Source: QVMM01 sp047030855 (lineage in GTDB: Bacteria; Bacteroidota; Bacteroidia; Bacteroidales; Dysgonomonadaceae). Taken from it: a DNA stretch of 64,000 bases. Positions 27,189 through 36,724 of this stretch are shown one piece after another; within the stretch, counting starts at the first letter, position 1, and every line of letters starts with the position of its first letter. The translations under genes and the position numbers were made by a program. The DNA is taken from positions 62,001-126,000 of the forward strand of contig JBKYIJ010000009.1 of assembly GCA_047030855.1 (NCBI GenBank). Reading direction: 5' to 3'. The notes below the pieces were generated by a model that searched no databases, was not told where the DNA came from, and saw only the letters and a list, made by a program, of their open reading frames with translations.

Positions 27189-29477
27189 TTAGTTATTGTT
27201 GTCAATAATTAAAGCAGAAGGAATGCTTTTTTTCCATGCAAAATCAGACTCGTGCAGCTTTCTCCAGCTATTCAGACTGATCAGAATCAGATCTTGTTTT
27301 TGCAATATATCACTACCTATCAATATGTTATTATTCCAAAGCAAGAATAAGTAGGGGTTAATTTCTTTAATAGCTCTTACGCTTTTTATAAAATCAATAG
27401 ACTTGTCGGACAATCCTATTGCATCCCAAAGGGTTATTCTGACGTAGGAATTACGGGCAAGCTTTTCCATATACTCGCCGATAAACATATCATTTTCATC
27501 AAAGATCGGAATAAAGACATTCTTTATGCTTTCCAATCCTTTATCAATAAATATGCCAACAGGCAGATCGCTTTTTGCAATAATCATCTGAATATTGTCG
27601 TCCAAACCCGATCTTATCAGCGACGAACGTTTATTATGAAGAATTTTTGCAATTATAATATTCGGAATACTAACCAGTTTGTTCGACAATCCGATCAGAT
27701 TTCCTAAAATATTACCTTCATAAATAGAATCCGATTCTCCTATTAATAATAAGTCGTACTCACCCTTATTAGCGATCTTCGCCACTTTTACGTTTGTTTC
27801 GGAAGAAACTTCAAAAACAGGGATGACAGGCTGATGAAGTTTTTCGGCTTCTTCTATAACAGGATCGAACGTATCATGCTCCTCCTGATCTATATTGTAC
27901 TGATATAAGTTGTTTCCCTGCGATAAGTGCAGTAAAGTCAGTTCTGTGTTGGATTGTTCCCGTTTAACAAAGCTGTTAGCCAACAAAAGTAATTTTTTAC
28001 CCATTTCGGAATTTTCGAAAGAGATGATCATTCTATACTTTTTCTTTGCCGAAACGGCATCTTTGACATCGGGTTTTCCTTTAAACAAACGATCTATCAA
28101 ATCGAGCGTAGGACTGGTCATAAAGGTAGTCGTAAGCGCCATTACAACCATCATGGCGAATATCTGCGGAGGAAAAACGCCCAGATCGTAACCGATATTC
28201 AGAACGACAAGTTCCATCAATCCTCGGGTATTCATCAAGGTCCCTATTGTCAGACTATTACGCCATGTTTGTCCCGTAAAACGGGCAGCCAGCATCGTCC
28301 CTCCGAACTTGCCTACGACAGCTACCAAAACTATACCTCCGCAAACACCCCAAAGATAGCTGTCGTTCAACAATCCTATCTGCGTCCTTAAACCTGTATA
28401 TACAAAAAATAAAGGCAGCAACAGAACCAAAGAAACATCTTCGATCTTCTCAATAAACAGCTTTCTGAAATTAAGATTAGGAGGCATAATCACTCCTGTT
28501 AAAAAAGCGCCGAACAAGGCGTGTATGCCTATAACTTCGGTTGTGTAAGCAGATAAAAACAATATAATAAAAAAGATTCCGATTATTGATTTTGAGATAA
28601 TGTTCCTCGACGTTTGTAAGTCGGCTATCCTTTTAAGGAAAGGACGAACCAGTCCGAACATTACCATAATATACAGTATCGTCGTAATAATCGTAAATAT
28701 TGCACTCGCAAAACTGCCCGCTTTTACTACGGCAATGATAGCCGCCAGCAAACACCAAGCCGTTATGTCGTCAAAAGCGGCGCATGTTATAACAAAAGCT
28801 CCCAAAGGAGTTTTGTTTATTCCACGCTCATGGATAATGCGCGCCATTACGGGAAAAGCGGCAATACTCATCGCAACGCCCATAAACAAAGAAAAAGAAA
28901 GAAAACTGGTATGCTGATAAGCAAAATGATTATATACGATATATGAAAGAATTACGCCTAACGTAAAAGGTATAATTATCCCCGCATGGCTTATGACAAT
29001 GGCGTCATTGGCTTTATTCTTCAAAACTTTAAAATCCAGTTCCAGACCGACAATAAACATGAACAAAATCAAGCCTATCTGGCTCAGTAAAGAAATGTTG
29101 GATAATGACGATTCGGGAAAAATAAACGCTGAAACTTCGGGGAAATATAAGCCTAACAACGAGGGACCTAAAACAACTCCCGCGATAATTTCACCTACAA
29201 CTGTCGGTTGCCCTATTTTTTTACATATCCAGCCGAAAATACGAACAACGATCAGTATGGCTACAATCTGAAACAGAAGAATCGAAAGCGGATGCATAAT
29301 ACTGTCCCACAGGCTGTAAAGAAAGTTTCTCCAAGCCGAACCCTCACCCATAACAGGATGCAGTATCTCATTCGGATCTTCCAGATATTCTTTCCCCAGA
29401 GATTGGAATATATATATAACAACCGATAATACTCCAATTATAGAGACATAAAAAATAAGATTCTTATGTTTCTTCAT
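27189..29477 (-). CDS. CPA2-type cation:proton antiporter with cytoplasmic sensor-like C-terminus
   Basis: This 762-residue protein starts at ATG 29477. An extra N-terminal membrane helix and a second hydrophobic stretch precede the antiporter core of about 12 helices, with 'GEIIAGVVLGPSLLGLYFPE' and 'LILFMFIVGLELDFKVLK' (typical of KefB/NapA relatives) and the ion-site region 'ITCAAFDDITAWCLLAAI' containing the conserved double Asp. The last about 280 residues resemble two universal-stress-protein-like domains ('YDLLLIGESDSIYEGNILGN'). The transported ion, Na+ or K+, cannot be read from sequence. It ends 23 bases upstream of the TPR gene start, so the two may share a transcript. Confidence 0.9.
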   Translation of the reverse strand: MKKHKNLIFYVSIIGVLSVVIYIFQSLGKEYLEDPNEILHPVMGEGSAWRNFLYSLWDSIMHPLSILLFQIVAILIVVRIFGWICKKIGQPTVVGEIIAGVVLGPSLLGLYFPEVSAFIFPESSLSNISLLSQIGLILFMFIVGLELDFKVLKNKANDAIVISHAGIIIPFTLGVILSYIVYNHFAYQHTSFLSFSLFMGVAMSIAAFPVMARIIHERGINKTPLGAFVITCAAFDDITAWCLLAAIIAVVKAGSFASAIFTIITTILYIMVMFGLVRPFLKRIADLQTSRNIISKSIIGIFFIILFLSAYTTEVIGIHALFGAFLTGVIMPPNLNFRKLFIEKIEDVSLVLLLPLFFVYTGLRTQIGLLNDSYLWGVCGGIVLVAVVGKFGGTMLAARFTGQTWRNSLTIGTLMNTRGLMELVVLNIGYDLGVFPPQIFAMMVVMALTTTFMTSPTLDLIDRLFKGKPDVKDAVSAKKKYRMIISFENSEMGKKLLLLANSFVKREQSNTELTLLHLSQGNNLYQYNIDQEEHDTFDPVIEEAEKLHQPVIPVFEVSSETNVKVAKIANKGEYDLLLIGESDSIYEGNILGNLIGLSNKLVSIPNIIIAKILHNKRSSLIRSGLDDNIQMIIAKSDLPVGIFIDKGLESIKNVFIPIFDENDMFIGEYMEKLARNSYVRITLWDAIGLSDKSIDFIKSVRAIKEINPYLFLLWNNNILIGSDILQKQDLILISLNSWRKLHESDFAWKKSIPSALIIDNNN

Positions 29478-29600
29478 ATTTCAATGTAAAACTAATGCAA
29501 ATATAAAGTTTTCATTTATAAAAATCGGCAGAGAACAAGAAACAATAATTAATTCTGACAGAATAATATAACTTCGGCAGGACAATTTGGCACATTAAAT

Positions 29601-29690
29601 GTTAAAATAGCAATAACATGCCTTTTTGACGTTAAACCCTGTTAAGCTGTTTTTTAACAGGTTAAAAGTGTTAAAAAAATAGTTTTAACA
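29601..29690. promoter_or_regulatory. Cluster of GTTAA motifs with an inverted repeat upstream of degQ
   Basis: In the divergent region between the antiporter gene and degQ, GTTAA or its complement occurs about seven times within 90 bases (near 29601, 29631, 29641, 29654, 29661, 29670 and 29685). Two copies form an 8-8-8 inverted repeat, CCTGTTAA (29638-29645) and TTAACAGG (29654-29661), which extends outward imperfectly. No gene ends here, so it is not a normal terminator. It could be an operator for degQ or the antiporter. The rest of 29478-29770 is A+T-rich without other visible features. Confidence 0.45.
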
Positions 29691-29715
29691 TATCCGATTG
29701 AATGATTTTTGTCTG

Positions 29716-29723
29716 TACATTTG
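29716..29723 (+). promoter_or_regulatory. TAnnTTTG promoter element before degQ
   Basis: TACATTTG lies 47 bases before the ATG, directly downstream of the GTTAA cluster. Confidence 0.55.
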
Positions 29724-29770
29724 AGTAAAAATATTCAGAAAAATAATAATACTATAAAATTCGGATAAAT

Positions 29771-31294
29771 ATGAAAAGATTTTGGAAAAATGTAACTACC
29801 TATGTTGTAGTAATACTTGTGAGCGTTGGCGCTACATATGCCACGTACAGCTATTTGGAGAGTAGAAGCAATGGCGGAGGTTCTTTGGATCTGTACAAAA
29901 CTTTCAGCGGACAAACCGACAACAAAAATGTGCATCTGGCAAGTTTCACGGCAGAAGGATATCCCGACTTTACGCAAGTAGCGGAAAATTCTATCCATGC
30001 GGTGGTAAATATTAAATCTGTGGTAAAACAGGACAACAGCAGAGCAGGAAGGCAAAGGATGATAGATCCGTTTGAATTTTTCTTCGGATTCGGGGACAGG
30101 GGAGATATTCAACCTCAACCAAGCATAGGGTTCGGTTCGGGCGTAATAATTTCCAAAGACGGATACATAATCACCAATAATCACGTGGTGGACAAAGCAA
30201 ACGAAATAGAAGTTACGCTTAACGACAATCGCAAATTCACGGCAAAACTCATCGGTGCAGACCCGACAACAGATATAGCTTTACTAAAAATAGAAGGAAA
30301 TGATTTTCCGATAATACCATTCGGAAATTCAGACGATCTGAGAGTCGGAGAATGGGTGTTGGCTATCGGAAACCCCTTTAATCTGACATCAACCGTGACA
30401 GCGGGAATCGTAAGTGCGAAAGCACGTGGAGGCATAGGCGGCAGCGGTGCGGAAAGCATTCAGTCCTTTATTCAGACAGACGCTGCCATTAATCCGGGAA
30501 ACAGTGGAGGCGCGCTCGTAAATACAAAAGGAGAACTGGTAGGTATCAATACCGCGATATATTCACAAACAGGGAATTTTGCAGGATACGGTTTTGCGGT
30601 TCCTATTTCGATCGCAGGAAAAGTAATAGCCGATCTTAAAGAATACGGAACGGTTCAAAGAGCAGTCTTAGGCATTGTCATTACAGACGTTGCCAATGCG
30701 AAAGAGCAATATCCCGACAAGACAAAAGACATCAAAGTTACCGAGGGCGTTTATGTCGACAGTTTTGCTGACCGCAGTCCCGCAAAAGAAGCAGGCGTGG
30801 CAACAGGTGATGTTATTGTCGCCGTCGACGGTATTAAAGTTCGTAACGTCGGAGAATTGCAGGAACAAATAAGCAAGCACCGTCCGGGTAATAAGGTTAA
30901 TATTACCGTAAAAAGAGGCGATGCGGACAAATCCTTCACCGTTACGCTGAAAAACAGAGACGGAAATACGTCGGTCGTTAAAAAAACAGACGGATTAGCA
31001 GCCGTAGGAGCAGCGTTTAAAGAATTAACGCCGGAAGATAAGAGAAAATATGGTATAAGTTTCGGGGTTGAAGTTGCTGGAGTCGATAACGACGGAAAAT
31101 TTTACAGCGCAGGCATAAGCAAAGGATTCGTTATTTTAAAAATAAATAATCAAAGCGTATCATCCGTAAGCGATGTTGAAAGTATAATTCAGTCGGTAGG
31201 AAAATCTCAGGACAAAGGTTTATTCGTTACGGGTTTTTATCCGAATGCAACTGACAACCGTACAAGATATTACGCTATAGATTTGGGAGAATAA
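29771..31294 (+). CDS. degQ: Periplasmic serine protease of the Do/DegQ (HtrA) family
   Basis: This 507-residue protease/chaperone is anchored or exported by an N-terminal hydrophobic segment (about 8-28). The trypsin-like domain carries the catalytic triad H138 ('ITNNHVVDKANE'), D168 ('DPTTDIALLKIEG') and S245 ('INPGNSGGALVN'). Two PDZ domains follow (from about 275 and about 410), with 'AVLGIVITDVANAKEQYPDK' at the start of the first. Two PDZ domains and the length fit DegP/DegQ rather than single-PDZ DegS. It degrades or refolds damaged envelope proteins. The GTTAA repeats upstream suggest stress control, which is inference. Confidence 0.95.
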   Translation: MKRFWKNVTTYVVVILVSVGATYATYSYLESRSNGGGSLDLYKTFSGQTDNKNVHLASFTAEGYPDFTQVAENSIHAVVNIKSVVKQDNSRAGRQRMIDPFEFFFGFGDRGDIQPQPSIGFGSGVIISKDGYIITNNHVVDKANEIEVTLNDNRKFTAKLIGADPTTDIALLKIEGNDFPIIPFGNSDDLRVGEWVLAIGNPFNLTSTVTAGIVSAKARGGIGGSGAESIQSFIQTDAAINPGNSGGALVNTKGELVGINTAIYSQTGNFAGYGFAVPISIAGKVIADLKEYGTVQRAVLGIVITDVANAKEQYPDKTKDIKVTEGVYVDSFADRSPAKEAGVATGDVIVAVDGIKVRNVGELQEQISKHRPGNKVNITVKRGDADKSFTVTLKNRDGNTSVVKKTDGLAAVGAAFKELTPEDKRKYGISFGVEVAGVDNDGKFYSAGISKGFVILKINNQSVSSVSDVESIIQSVGKSQDKGLFVTGFYPNATDNRTRYYAIDLGE

Positions 31295-31385
31295 CAATTT
31301 TAAGATAATTATATATACAAAATAGGTAATAAAATATTTCGAATTATGTTTGGCAAATATATTACATTAATGGAGAATTTTTTAT

Positions 31386-31393
31386 TATATTTG
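31386..31393 (+). promoter_or_regulatory. TAnnTTTG promoter element before rpoD
   Basis: TATATTTG lies 49 bases before the rpoD ATG. Confidence 0.6.
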
Positions 31394-31442
31394 CAGTCAT
31401 TTTTCGGAAAGTAAGAATCAATCATAACACAAGGGAGAGTAA

Positions 31443-32303
31443 ATGAGGCAGTTAAAGATAACAAAGTCAATTACTAACAGAGAAAGTGCTTCTCTTGACA
31501 AGTATTTGCAGGAAATCGGAAGAGAAGACCTGATTACGGTGGAAGAAGAAGTAGAATTGGCACAGGCGATAAAAAGGGGAGACAGGGCAGCATTAGAAAA
31601 ATTAACGAGAGCAAATTTACGCTTTGTTGTATCCGTTGCAAAACAGTATCAGAATCAAGGATTAAGCCTTCCCGATTTGATTAATGAGGGGAATTTGGGG
31701 TTGATTAAAGCGGCTGAGAAATTTGACGAAACCAGAGGTTTCAAATTTATCAGTTATGCCGTTTGGTGGATACGCCAATCGATCCTTCAGGCATTGGCGG
31801 AACAGTCGCGTATAGTGCGTCTGCCGTTAAACCAAGTAGGTTCTCTTAACAAGATAAGTAAAGCATTTTCCAAATTCGAACAGGAACACGAGCGTAAACC
31901 TTCTGCCGAAGAACTTGCGGATGAACTCGATATTCCCGTAGACAAAATAGCCGATTCGCTTAAAGTATCGGGACGCCATATTTCTATGGATGCACCTTTT
32001 GTCGAAGGGGAAGATAACAGTTTGCTCGACGTTTTGGTTAATGATGACGCTCCTATTGCCGACAGAACGCTTATTAACGAGTCGTTACAGCAAGAAATAG
32101 AAAGAGCTTTATCAACACTGACTGAAAGAGAGAGCGAAATTATAAAAATGTTTTTCGGAATCGGATGTCAGGAAATGACTCTTGAAGAAATCGGAGATAA
32201 ATTCCAGTTGACAAGAGAGCGTGTCCGTCAGATTAAAGAAAAAGCAATTAAAAGGCTTCGCCAGAACTCAAGAAGCAAATTACTGAAAAGCTATTTAGGT
32301 TAA
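31443..32303 (+). CDS. rpoD: Primary sigma-70 factor RpoD, short Bacteroidota form
   Basis: This 286-residue housekeeping sigma factor recognises the TTTG / TAnnTTTG promoters seen across this window. Region 1.2 is 'LDKYLQEIGREDLITVEEEV', region 2 'LRFVVSVAKQYQNQGLSLPD' and 'FDETRGFKFISYAVWWIRQS' (2.3-2.4), and region 4.2 'LTRERVRQIKEKAIKRLRQ'. The long N-terminal 1.1 and non-conserved regions of enterobacterial sigma-70 are missing, as is normal for this phylum. A purine-rich AAGGGAGAG stretch precedes the ATG. A strong terminator follows. Confidence 0.96.
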   Translation: MRQLKITKSITNRESASLDKYLQEIGREDLITVEEEVELAQAIKRGDRAALEKLTRANLRFVVSVAKQYQNQGLSLPDLINEGNLGLIKAAEKFDETRGFKFISYAVWWIRQSILQALAEQSRIVRLPLNQVGSLNKISKAFSKFEQEHERKPSAEELADELDIPVDKIADSLKVSGRHISMDAPFVEGEDNSLLDVLVNDDAPIADRTLINESLQQEIERALSTLTERESEIIKMFFGIGCQEMTLEEIGDKFQLTRERVRQIKEKAIKRLRQNSRSKLLKSYLG

Positions 32304-32325
32304 TATAAACCGATAATAAAATCAG

Positions 32326-32358
32326 AAAGCCGATAAAATAATGTTTATCGGCTTTTTT
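32326..32358 (+). terminator. Intrinsic terminator after rpoD
   Basis: The 12-bp stem AAAGCCGATAAA / TTTATCGGCTTT with loop ATAATG is followed by T residues. Confidence 0.9.
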
Positions 32359-32391
32359 AGTTATATATTTCCTGAAGATCAATAAAATTCT

Positions 32392-32399
32392 TAATTTTG
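32392..32399 (+). promoter_or_regulatory. TAnnTTTG promoter element before pheT
   Basis: TAATTTTG is located 74 bases before the pheT ATG. A TTTC (32368-32371), one mismatch from the upstream consensus, lies 20 bases before it. Confidence 0.5.
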
Positions 32400-32473
32400 G
32401 AATCGTTTTTTGCGAATATATAAACAGATAGATATAACACGCTTTTACTCAGCGAAAAAAGTAACAACAAATT

Positions 32474-34939
32474 ATGAATATCTCGTATAACTGGTTAAAA
32501 GATTATTTGGATTTTGATCTGTCGCCCGACGAAACGGCTGCTGCACTTACATCCATCGGATTGGAAACGGGCAGTGTGGAAGAAATACAAAGCGTCAAAG
32601 GCGGGCTTGAAGGGCTGGTAATCGGAGAAGTATTAACTTGTGTAGATCATCCGAATTCCGACCATTTGCATATCACAACCGTAAATGTCGGGCAGGATGA
32701 GCCTTTGCAAATAGTTTGCGGAGCGGCTAATGTCGTGGCAGGGCAAAAGGTAGTGGTTGCACTTGTCGGTACTACCCTGTATTCGGGAGAAGACCCTTTT
32801 ACAATAAAAAAATCCAAGATCAGGGGAGAAGAATCATTCGGAATGATCTGTGCCGAAGATGAAATAGGCATAGGTACAAGCCATGAAGGAATAATAGTAT
32901 TACCCGAAAATGCAAAAGTCGGAACTCTCGCAAAGGACTATTACAATATCAAGAGCGACTACATTCTTGAAGTCGATCTTACGCCAAACCGAATAGATGC
33001 TGCTTCGCATTACGGGGTTGCACGCGACTTGGCTGCTTACTTGAAACGAAACGGATATAGATATTCATTAAACAAGCCGTCTGTAGAACCATTCGATATT
33101 GATGTGAAAAACGGTGGTATCGATGTAGTGATAGAAAACACCGAAGCTTGCCCGCGTTATACGGGACTGACAATAAAAGGCGTGAAAGTCGGCGAGAGCC
33201 CCGAATGGTTGAAAAACAGGCTGACAATGATCGGACTACGCCCGATAAACAATGTGGTGGATATTACTAACTACGTTTTACATGAATTCGGGCATCCTCT
33301 TCACGCTTTCGATGCGAAATACATTACAGGGGGTTCGGTTATCGTCAAAACAGTTGCCGAAGGGACAAAATTCACAACATTGGACGAAACTGAACGAACG
33401 CTAAGCGATAAAGACTTAATGATATGTAACGATAAAGAAGGAATGTGTATCGGCGGCGTATTCGGAGGGCTTAAATCAGGCGTAACGGAATCGACTACTG
33501 ACGTTTTTCTTGAATGTGCATACTTCAATCCGACATGGATACGCAAAACGGCACGCAGGCACGGTATAAATACGGATTCTTCTTTCCGTTTCGAACGCGG
33601 CTGCGATCCGAATGACAATCTGTATATACTCAAACGCGCTGCCCTCTTGATAAAAGAGATTGCAGGAGGAGAATTTGTCGGAGAAATACGCGATGTCTAT
33701 CCTAAAAAAATCGAAAAACCTATCGTAGAACTTTCGTACGAAAAAATCAATTCTTTGATAGGGAAAGAAATCGAGCCCGATGTGGTTATGTCCATTCTCG
33801 AAAGTCTGGAAATAAATCAGGCAGGCGATGCCGAAGATACATTGATTCTCGCAATCCCGACTTACCGCGTGGACGTTACTCGCGATGTGGATGTTATAGA
33901 GGACATACTTCGCATTTACGGATATAATAATGTGGAGATCGTGGACGAGGTGAAATCGAGCCTTTCTTATCAGACTCCGACTGACAGGAGTTACGATCAG
34001 CAGAATATAATATCGGAACAGCTTACAGGAGAAGGTTTTTATGAAATAATGAACAATTCCTTGACAAAGGAGGCATATTATACTCATTTGAATACTTATC
34101 CTGAAAAAAACTGTGTAAGATTGCTGAATCCGTTAAGCACCGATCTGAACGTTATGCGTCAGACTCTTTTGTTCGGAGGACTGGAAAGCATTTCTTACAA
34201 CCGAAACAGAAAACATTCCGATCTTCGTTTCTATGAATTCGGGAATTGTTATTTCTACGACGAAAGCAAAAAAACGGAAAACGAAAACCTTAAAGAGTAT
34301 TCCGAAGAATTTCATCTCGGTCTATGGCTTACAGGTAACAACGCGAGCAACAGCTGGAGTGTAAAAGACGAGAAAATGTCGGTATACCAACTGAAAGGAT
34401 ATGTTGAAAATATACTGTTGCGTTTAGGCATTTCAGGCGGACAATACAGCTATGAGCAAATATCAAACGATATATACAGCGCTGCCCTCGTTATTAAAAC
34501 CCGAAACAGGGAACTCGGCACACTGGGCATTGTGAATAATAAATTGTTCAAAGAAACAAATATTCAGCATTCGGCGGAAGTATATTTTGCAGAACTTAAC
34601 TGGAATGCGCTTATGAAGGAAGTCAAAAAGCATACGGTTACATTCAGGGAAATATCAAAATTTCCTGCTGTCAGCCGCGACTTGGCTCTCTTGATTGACA
34701 AAAACATCAAGTTCGAACAAATACAGGATATTGCCTATAAAACCGAAAGAAAACTGCTTAAAGAGGTCAGCCTTTTCGATGTCTATGAAGGAAAAAACCT
34801 GCCTGAAGGTAAAAAATCGTATGCTGTGAATTTCGTTTTGCAGGACGATGAAAAAACCCTTACCGATAAACAGATAGACGCCATAATGAATAAGATTCGG
34901 GCTAATATCGAAAAGGAAACGGGAGCGCAATTAAGGTAA
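32474..34939 (+). CDS. pheT: Phenylalanine--tRNA ligase beta subunit
   Basis: This 821-residue beta chain works with PheS to charge tRNA-Phe. Domains in order: N-terminal region with the tRNA-binding (EMAP-like) domain about 40-150 ('IGEVLTCVDHPNSDHLHIT'), B3/B4 editing domain about 210-390 ('VDLTPNRIDAASHYGVARDL' just before it), B5 domain about 405-475 ('IPTYRVDVTRDVDVIEDILR'), core fold and the C-terminal ferredoxin-fold anticodon-binding domain about 725-821 ('FPAVSRDLALLIDKNIKFE'). The full length is normal. pheS is not adjacent, as is usual in Bacteroidota. Confidence 0.97.
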   Translation: MNISYNWLKDYLDFDLSPDETAAALTSIGLETGSVEEIQSVKGGLEGLVIGEVLTCVDHPNSDHLHITTVNVGQDEPLQIVCGAANVVAGQKVVVALVGTTLYSGEDPFTIKKSKIRGEESFGMICAEDEIGIGTSHEGIIVLPENAKVGTLAKDYYNIKSDYILEVDLTPNRIDAASHYGVARDLAAYLKRNGYRYSLNKPSVEPFDIDVKNGGIDVVIENTEACPRYTGLTIKGVKVGESPEWLKNRLTMIGLRPINNVVDITNYVLHEFGHPLHAFDAKYITGGSVIVKTVAEGTKFTTLDETERTLSDKDLMICNDKEGMCIGGVFGGLKSGVTESTTDVFLECAYFNPTWIRKTARRHGINTDSSFRFERGCDPNDNLYILKRAALLIKEIAGGEFVGEIRDVYPKKIEKPIVELSYEKINSLIGKEIEPDVVMSILESLEINQAGDAEDTLILAIPTYRVDVTRDVDVIEDILRIYGYNNVEIVDEVKSSLSYQTPTDRSYDQQNIISEQLTGEGFYEIMNNSLTKEAYYTHLNTYPEKNCVRLLNPLSTDLNVMRQTLLFGGLESISYNRNRKHSDLRFYEFGNCYFYDESKKTENENLKEYSEEFHLGLWLTGNNASNSWSVKDEKMSVYQLKGYVENILLRLGISGGQYSYEQISNDIYSAALVIKTRNRELGTLGIVNNKLFKETNIQHSAEVYFAELNWNALMKEVKKHTVTFREISKFPAVSRDLALLIDKNIKFEQIQDIAYKTERKLLKEVSLFDVYEGKNLPEGKKSYAVNFVLQDDEKTLTDKQIDAIMNKIRANIEKETGAQLR

Positions 34940-34961
34940 TATTTTTTTCTTAAAATATAAT

Positions 34962-34995
34962 AAAAGGTTGAATAATTTCAGCCTTTTATTTTTAT
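34962..34995 (+). terminator. Intrinsic terminator after pheT
   Basis: The stem AAAAGGTTGA / TCAGCCTTTT (one T-G pair, plus-strand specific) with an A+T loop is followed by T-rich sequence. Confidence 0.8.
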
Positions 34996-35060
34996 ATAAC
35001 ATACTGATTATAAATTTTATTCGTACATTCGTAGCATACCGAAACAGAAACAATCATGTT

Positions 35061-35882
35061 ATGAAAGTTTTGGGTGTGAAGATATGTACAATCGCTTTGT
35101 TGCTGTCATTTACCTCTTGCCAAAGGGAAAATGACGACGCTTCCAATATAAATGTCACTCAGATGAAAGAAGCATATTGCGACAGAATATCTTCACCCGA
35201 TGTACGGATGTGTACCGAGATACCTTTCTCAAAAGATATTGCTGATTCAAAAGGGTTAAAAGCCGCTTTGCTCAAAAACAAAAGATGGAAAACAGGGCAG
35301 ACAATCCGGGTTAAGTTCCTCAACGGACATTCTTATTTGCAGGATAATGTAAAAAAATATGCGGATATGTGGCTGGATTACGCCAACCTCAAATTCGAAT
35401 ACGTAGGACCAAACGAAAAGGCTGACATAAAAATAGCTTTCAAATGGGATTGCGATTATTCCACTTGGTCGTATTTAGGTACTGATTGCAGAAGTATAAA
35501 ACAAAATCAGCCGACAATGAATTTTGGATGGTTCGATCAATACACTCACGATATTGAGTTCCAACGTGTCGTCCTGCATGAGTTCGGGCATGCTTTGGGA
35601 CTTGTTCATGAACATCAGAATCCACTGGCAGATATACAATGGGACAAAGAAGCCGTCTATTCTTACTACAATAATTTTGAAGGTTGGGACAAAGAAAAAG
35701 TGGATAGAAATATATTCGATAAATACAGTACCAACCAAACCAACTACACGCGATTCGATGATAAATCCATAATGCTGTACGCTATTGACGAAAATTTTAC
35801 TCTGGACAAATTCAGCATAGATTGGAATCGGGAATTGTCTGAAACAGACAGGAACTTTATCTCGAAAATATATCCGTATTAA
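35061..35882 (+). CDS. Astacin-like (M12A) zinc metalloprotease lipoprotein
   Basis: This 273-residue protein starts at ATG 35061; the longer frame from 34968 runs into the pheT terminator and is rejected. A lipoprotein signal ends at Cys20 ('LLLSFTSC'), followed by an acidic 'QRENDD' that resembles the surface-export signal of Bacteroidota lipoproteins. The metzincin zinc site is HEFGHALGLVHEH with H173, E174, H177 and H183, the following Glu184 as in astacins, and a Met-turn 'SIMLYAI' (M238, Y240). So it is probably a membrane-anchored, possibly surface-exposed protease. The substrate is unknown. No inhibitor gene is adjacent. Confidence 0.85.
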   Translation: MKVLGVKICTIALLLSFTSCQRENDDASNINVTQMKEAYCDRISSPDVRMCTEIPFSKDIADSKGLKAALLKNKRWKTGQTIRVKFLNGHSYLQDNVKKYADMWLDYANLKFEYVGPNEKADIKIAFKWDCDYSTWSYLGTDCRSIKQNQPTMNFGWFDQYTHDIEFQRVVLHEFGHALGLVHEHQNPLADIQWDKEAVYSYYNNFEGWDKEKVDRNIFDKYSTNQTNYTRFDDKSIMLYAIDENFTLDKFSIDWNRELSETDRNFISKIYPY

Positions 35883-35946
35883 TCATAACCTTACTCAAAA
35901 TCACATCTTTTTGTATATTTCAGAAATCTCTGTGAGATATTTTTTA

Positions 35947-35954
35947 TACTTTTG
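35947..35954 (+). promoter_or_regulatory. TAnnTTTG promoter element before yebC
   Basis: TACTTTTG lies 35 bases before the ATG. Confidence 0.5.
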
Positions 35955-35989
35955 CCATGCGAAAAATAAAACAATAAAGACAATATATC

Positions 35990-36709
35990 ATGGGTAGAGC
36001 GTTTGAATACCGAAAAGCGACGAAACTTAAACGTTGGGGCAATATGGCCCGCGTTTTTACAAAATTGGGCAAACAAATAACAATGGCTGTAAAAGCCGGC
36101 GGATCTGAGCCTGACACAAATCCGAGACTGAGAGTCCTGATGCAACAGGCAAAAAAGGAAAACATGCCCAAGGATAATGTCGAAAGAGCCATAAAAAAGG
36201 CCACATCGAAAGATGAATCAGACTATAAAGAAGTAGTATATGAAGGATATGGACCTTTCGGAATCGCCATTGTTGTCGAAACTGCTACGGACAACCCCAC
36301 ACGTACGGTTGCAAATGTAAGAAGCTATTTTAACAAACACGGAGGTTCGCTCGGAACGACAGGAAGCCTCGAATTTCTTTTCGATCACAAATGCGTATTT
36401 AACATTGCAGCTAAAAACGGCGTGTCGCTCGATGATCTGGAACTGGAACTGATTGATTTCGGAGTGGACGAAGTAGAGCAGGATGACGAAGACAACATCA
36501 TTCTTTACGGAGAATTCAAATCATATGCCGATATCCAAAAATATCTGGAAGAAAACGGATTTGAAATTCACAGTGCAGAATTTGAACGCATACCTCACGA
36601 ATTGAAAGAACTGGATGAAGAACAACGCGCGACGATAAACAAACTTCTTGACAAGTTCGAAGAAGATGATGACGTGCAGAACGTTTTTCACAATATGAAA
36701 GAAGAATAA
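35990..36709 (+). CDS. yebC: YebC/PmpR family protein (TACO1 homologue)
   Basis: This 239-residue cytosolic protein has the family start 'MGRAFEYRKATKLKRWGNMAR', 'LGKQITMAVKAGGSEPDTNP' and 'AKKENMPKDNVERAIKKAT'. Family members are annotated as transcriptional regulators. Recent work on relatives links them to translation of proline-rich or other stalling sequences, so the old name may mislead. The C-terminus ends in an acidic helix. It is followed after 15 bases by the DNA repair-like gene, probably in one transcript. Confidence 0.95.
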   Translation: MGRAFEYRKATKLKRWGNMARVFTKLGKQITMAVKAGGSEPDTNPRLRVLMQQAKKENMPKDNVERAIKKATSKDESDYKEVVYEGYGPFGIAIVVETATDNPTRTVANVRSYFNKHGGSLGTTGSLEFLFDHKCVFNIAAKNGVSLDDLELELIDFGVDEVEQDDEDNIILYGEFKSYADIQKYLEENGFEIHSAEFERIPHELKELDEEQRATINKLLDKFEEDDDVQNVFHNMKEE

Positions 36710-36724
36710 GATCAGTAATATAGC

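Noticed and set aside
29638..29661. Inverted repeat considered as a terminator
   Set aside because: Both flanking genes start toward it (divergent), so no transcript ends here; an operator is more likely.
34968..35060. N-terminal extension of the astacin-like protein
   Set aside because: It overlaps the pheT terminator and would bury the lipoprotein signal; ATG 35061 gives a proper signal sequence.
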